Shown here: positions 6,242 through 8,481 of the stretch, in pieces
Layout of the letters: each line of letters starts with the position of its first letter
Numbering within the stretch: position 1 is the first letter of the stretch
Translations under genes and position numbers: made by a program
Assembly: GCA_934678955.1 (NCBI GenBank)
Contig: CAKUSI010000155.1
Coordinates: 1-8,481, forward strand
Direction: 5' to 3'
Length of the DNA stretch: 8,481 bases
Source: an uncultured Austwickia sp.
GTDB taxonomy: Bacteria; Actinomycetota; Actinomycetes; Actinomycetales; Dermatophilaceae
The notes under the pieces: model-generated
What the model was told of the DNA's origin: nothing
Databases searched by the model: none
Seen by the model: only the letters and a program-made list of their open reading frames with translations

Positions 6242-7090
6242 TCACTTCAGGCAGGGCCGCTCGACGTCCAGGGGTGCCAGCGGCTTCTTGGGCTCCTGAG
6301 GCGTGAGCTGGTCGGCGGCAGCCAGACCGGCCCACTTCATGCCGATGAGGAGGTCGACCTTCGTACCCTTCCTTCCCGGGTCGAGCAGCAGCGTCGAACC
6401 GGGCACGGCCTCCTGCACCAGCTTCGCGCCCATCTCACCGTCCGGCCCGTGCCGCACGGCCGCGACCTCGGTGATCCAGGAGTTCTGGGGGTCGAAGCCG
6501 ACCTCACCCTTGACGAACCCGAAGCCCACGAGCCCGTCCGCTGCCTTCTTGCCGACGCCCTCGTAGTAGGTCGTGTTGTACACGTTGACCGTGACATCCG
6601 TGCGCCGGACCAGCGGCCCGTCCGGGGGCGCCAGCTCCCGGAAACCGTCGCCGAGCACCAGGTCGACCGTGGTCCCGGTGCGGTAGTCGGGCCTGAGGTG
6701 CGCGTCGGGCATCAGCAGCTGGCGCACCACCAGGGCCTGGTCGAAGCCCTCCGGACCAAATCGCAGCTCCCCGGTCCCCTCGACCTTGCGCAGCTCGGTG
6801 TCGTTGCCCACGGTCCCGGTCTGGAAATCGCGTAGCGGGAGCTGCTTGGCCACCCCTGCGGCCGCGCCCTTCTCGGCGCGCGCGTTGAGCACGTTGACCT
6901 TGAAGCTGTTCTGCAGAGGCGCTTGGACCGTCACCGGCTGGCACGGCGGCGGCTTGTCAGCTCCCACACCGATGTTCAGCGCGTGCGAGGCCGTCCAGAC
7001 CCCGGCACCCAGCACCAAACCCGGGGCCAACACCATCGCCACGAGCCATCCCAGGCTGCGCGACCAGGGGTCCCGCTGTCCCTTCCCCAC
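6242..7090 (-). CDS. Membrane-anchored protein with two LytR_C domains
   Basis: This 282-residue protein has a short basic N terminus, one membrane helix (about 13-33, LGWLVAMVLAPGLVLGAGVW) and an extracytoplasmic part with two copies of the LytR C-terminal fold. Copy 1 runs from about 62 to 150 (FKVNVLNARAEKG ... TTVDLVLGDGF) and copy 2 from about 165 to 253 (VTVNVYNTTYYEGVGKKAADGL ... KVDLLIGMKW). LytR_C domains occur at the ends of LCP cell-wall ligases and as stand-alone envelope proteins; no catalytic LCP domain is present, so a structural or binding role in the envelope is likely. Two cysteines, C50 just outside the membrane and C280 at the extreme C terminus, could form a disulfide. 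The frame is open upstream to 7279, but GTG at 7090 is preferred because GGGAGG precedes it by 5 nt and the upstream part has no domain and contains the promoter-like region. It ends 25 bp from the convergent Pat-like gene. Confidence 0.85.
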   Translation of the reverse strand: MGKGQRDPWSRSLGWLVAMVLAPGLVLGAGVWTASHALNIGVGADKPPPCQPVTVQAPLQNSFKVNVLNARAEKGAAAGVAKQLPLRDFQTGTVGNDTELRKVEGTGELRFGPEGFDQALVVRQLLMPDAHLRPDYRTGTTVDLVLGDGFRELAPPDGPLVRRTDVTVNVYNTTYYEGVGKKAADGLVGFGFVKGEVGFDPQNSWITEVAAVRHGPDGEMGAKLVQEAVPGSTLLLDPGRKGTKVDLLIGMKWAGLAAADQLTPQEPKKPLAPLDVERPCLK

Positions 7091-7095
7091 CCTTG

Positions 7096-7101
7096 CCTCC
7101 C
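7096..7101 (-). promoter_or_regulatory. Ribosome binding site that fixes the LytR_C start
   Basis: On the minus strand GGGAGG (7101 to 7096) stands 5 nt before the GTG at 7090-7088. It is the best Shine-Dalgarno match near this gene and decides the start in favour of 7090 over the in-frame starts further upstream. Confidence 0.8.
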
Positions 7102-7124
7102 GCCGACCCTGCGTGATCCCCCAC

Positions 7125-7146
7125 AAACCGTACAAAGAAACCGTAC
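7125..7146 (-). repeat. Pair of 9-bp direct repeats in the leader or promoter of the LytR_C gene
   Basis: AAACCGTAC occurs at 7125-7133 and 7138-7146 on the + strand (GTACGGTTT read in the gene's direction), a period of 13 bp. Each copy contains TACGGT, a fit to the -10 pattern TANNNT, 35 to 55 nt upstream of the GTG. The patch is less GC-rich than its surroundings. No convincing -35 element is found at 17-18 bp from either copy, so these could be tandem -10 boxes or a regulator's direct-repeat site. Confidence 0.5.
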
Positions 7147-7293
7147 GAATCCACTTGTAGCAGAGCGAGTTACGCAGGTTGACCTCGGGGGGCAAAGCGT
7201 AAGCGTGTCGATACGGGATCGTTGCCTGCGCGCCCCCAAGCGGAGGGATTGCCGACCCAGGAGGCGCCGGTGGGCGCACCCCGGGGCATGGGC

Positions 7294-7325
7294 CGCCACG
7301 GCATCACCACCCCAACACCGTGGCG
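7294..7325. repeat. Perfect 8-bp inverted repeat with 16-nt loop
   Basis: The arms CGCCACGG (7294-7301) and CCGTGGCG (7318-7325) are exact reverse complements. The loop, CATCACCACCCCAACA, has no G on this strand. No T-run follows, so it is not a canonical intrinsic terminator. It could be a regulator site or a weak hairpin just upstream of the PEP-utiliser remnant. Confidence 0.55.
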
Positions 7326-7360
7326 ACGCTTCAGGGCGTCATGCGTGAGGTACGAGATAG

Positions 7361-7564
7361 ATCTTGTGGGCCGGCGTGCTGGTGGTGCCCTTGGCCCTCC
7401 CGGTCAGCTTCCCTGGGGCGCCGCTCAGCCACGCCGCGATCGTGGCGCGGGAGCTCAGGGTCCCGGCCGTGGTCGGCTGCGGCAACGCCACGCAACTCCT
7501 GCGCACCGGTGATCGCGTCCGGGTCGACGGGGCGCGCGGCACCGTCGACCTGATCGCGACGTGA
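7361..7564 (+). pseudogene. Remnant of the C-terminal swivelling domain of a PEP-utilising enzyme
   Basis: The frame ending in TGA (7562-7564) encodes SHAAIVAREL, PAVVGCGNAT and TGDRVRVDGARGTV, the hallmark C-terminal phosphohistidine ('PEP-utilisers, mobile') domain of PEP synthase, PPDK and rifampin phosphotransferase relatives. The catalytic His within SHAAIVARE is kept. The N-terminal part is damaged: GVLVVPLALPVSFPGAPLSHAA looks like the usual GDVLV ... GGxLSHAA with roughly 15-20 residues missing between. An in-frame TAG (7358-7360) and a TGA just before it stop any extension upstream, and no other frame upstream resembles this family. The only starts are a TTG at 7364 and later GTGs, without a good ribosome binding site. 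About 65 residues remain of proteins that are usually several hundred residues long. I read it as the tail of a deleted gene; a small stand-alone carrier domain is less likely. Confidence 0.6.
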
Positions 7565-7571
7565 GGTCGGC

Positions 7572-8481
7572 CTACGGAACGTTCACCGGTGGGACGAACG
7601 GCGCCGGCTGCGGAGCCAGTGCGGTCACGTCGATCTCGATGAGACTCGGCCCGACCCGCTCCAGGGCCTGCCCGAGCGCCGCGTCGAAGTCCGTCGCGGA
7701 GCCGACAGCGACGTGCGCAAGCCCGACCGCGCGGGCGAGCAGCCCGATGTCGGGCGTGATCAGGTCCACGCCCCGGTGGGGGCCGCCCGCGGCGTCCTGC
7801 GTGTTGCGCAGGACCCCATACCCACCGTCGTTGAGGACCACCAGGACCACGCGCGGCCCCGCCTCGGCGAGCGTGCACAGCTCGCCGAGGTGCACCGCGA
7901 GTCCGCCGTCCCCCACCATCGCGAGCACGGGCACGCCCGGCCGCCCCACGCCGGCACCGATCGCCTGGGCGAGGCCCTGTCCGATCCCGCCGCCGGCCGC
8001 ATAGAGGTTCTCCGTCGGCGCGTAGACCTCGAGCAGGCGGTTGCCCCACGAGCTGCCGGCGATCGACACGTCCCGCACGATCGGCGCCTCGCGCGGCAGC
8101 CGAGCGCGCATCGCGTCGCAGATCTGCGAGTAGGCGCCGATGTCCTCCCGGTGGGCGGTGCGGGCCGCGTCGGCGGCGGCGCGGACGGTCCGCGCCCAGC
8201 CCGCGTCCGTCGACACCCCGCCGAGCTGGTCGAGCAGCCCCGGCACCGCCGCGGTCGCGTCCGCCGTCAGCCCCACGGTCACCGGGTAGTTGCGTCCGAT
8301 CGCCTCCTCGTCGAGATCGATCTGGACGTGGGTGGTCGGCAGGGGGAGCTCGAACGACTTGGTCTCGTTGGCGCGAAGGTGGCTGCCGACGGTGAGCAGG
8401 CAGTCCGCCTGCCTCAGCAGATCCGCCAGCGCCTCGTGGACCGCGAAGTTGCCGATGAGCAGGGGATGGTCCTCCGGGATC
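7572..8481 (-). CDS. Thiamine-diphosphate-dependent enzyme, acetolactate-synthase/benzoylformate-decarboxylase type, N-terminal part outside the window
   Basis: About 302 C-terminal residues are visible, entering at 8480 in frame (IPEDHPLLIGNF) and ending at TAG 7574-7572. They cover part of the central TPP_enzyme_M domain (CLLTVGSHLRANETKSFELP ... VQIDLDEEAIGRNYP) and the whole C-terminal pyrophosphate-binding domain. The ThDP/Mg motif is clear: GDGG (codons from 7913 down) followed 25 residues later by LNDGGYGVLRNTQD, that is GDG-x-ND. AAGGGIGQGLAQAIGAGVG precedes it as expected. Such enzymes cleave or ligate 2-oxo acids through a ThDP carbanion. The combination GSxLRxNET and NDxGYGVxRNxQD recalls a subgroup often labelled only 'thiamine pyrophosphate-binding protein' or acetolactate-synthase-like, so the substrate is unknown. 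It ends 7 bp from the convergent PEP-utiliser remnant. Confidence 0.88.
   Translation of the reverse strand, partial: IPEDHPLLIGNFAVHEALADLLRQADCLLTVGSHLRANETKSFELPLPTTHVQIDLDEEAIGRNYPVTVGLTADATAAVPGLLDQLGGVSTDAGWARTVRAAADAARTAHREDIGAYSQICDAMRARLPREAPIVRDVSIAGSSWGNRLLEVYAPTENLYAAGGGIGQGLAQAIGAGVGRPGVPVLAMVGDGGLAVHLGELCTLAEAGPRVVLVVLNDGGYGVLRNTQDAAGGPHRGVDLITPDIGLLARAVGLAHVAVGSATDFDAALGQALERVGPSLIEIDVTALAPQPAPFVPPVNVP

Larger units (their letters stand above)
7091..7360. other. Intergenic region without a supported gene
   Basis: This stretch separates the LytR_C start from the PEP-utiliser remnant. It holds the LytR_C ribosome binding site, the 9-bp direct repeats, a locally less GC-rich patch at about 7125-7182 that is the likely promoter area, an isolated TTGACC (7179-7184, + strand) without a well-placed -10, and a stem-loop at 7294-7325. 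The open frames through it resemble no family and lack good ribosome binding sites. Confidence 0.6.

Noticed and set aside
7179..7205. A + strand promoter: TTGACC with TAAGCG downstream
   Set aside because: The spacing is 15 bp, the -10 fit is poor, and no intact + strand gene follows.
7091..7279. A 63-residue N-terminal extension of the LytR_C protein up to 7279
   Set aside because: It would place the likely promoter patch and direct repeats inside the coding region, has no family resemblance, and ignores the strong GGGAGG site before GTG 7090.
1..8481. CRISPR arrays, tRNA or rRNA genes, insertion sequences, phage genes or biosynthetic megagenes
   Set aside because: No repeat-spacer pattern, tRNA cloverleaf, transposase motif or terminal inverted repeat was seen in reading both strands.

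Overview
The window reads as ordinary chromosomal DNA of a high-GC actinomycete, most likely Streptomyces or a close relative. The base composition is strongly GC-rich with G/C-dominated third codon positions. GTG starts are common (marR, the MMPL gene, the LytR_C gene), one candidate -10 element has the Streptomyces form TAGGAT, and the gene families are typical of that group. I see no phage genes, insertion sequences, CRISPR array, tRNA or rRNA.

Layout, left to right: (1) the C-terminal two thirds of EgtD, the histidine methyltransferase of ergothioneine synthesis, cut by the left edge (+ strand, 1-675). (2) A convergent MarR-family regulator (- strand, 745-1278), divergent from (3) a 726-residue MMPL/RND membrane exporter (+, 1332-3512). 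The 53-bp gap between their starts holds a strong imperfect palindrome, the likely MarR operator. (4) 28 bp downstream of the exporter lies an 891-residue GNAT plus acyl-CoA-synthetase-like fusion of the Pat lysine acetyltransferase type (+, 3541-6216), possibly co-transcribed with it. (5) Convergent to it is a membrane-anchored protein with two LytR_C domains (-, 6242-7090); its start is set by a good ribosome binding site. (6) An intergenic stretch (about 7091-7360) holds a promoter-like region with short direct repeats and a stem-loop. (7) A remnant of the swivelling phosphohistidine domain of a PEP-utilising enzyme (+, 7361-7564) abuts (8) the C-terminal half of a thiamine-diphosphate enzyme cut by the right edge (-, 7572-8481).

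Functionally these are separate units: thiol synthesis (egtD), a MarR-controlled export pair, a CoA-sensing protein acetylation enzyme, an envelope protein, and the tail of a 2-oxo-acid type ThDP enzyme. I do not see a new multi-gene system. The points most worth following are the marR/MMPL operator that also covers the exporter's Shine-Dalgarno sequence, a Ser-to-Cys change in the histidine pocket of EgtD, an Asp-to-Asn change in the first proton-relay motif of the exporter, the decayed ATP-grasp motifs of the Pat-like protein, and the PEP-utiliser remnant.
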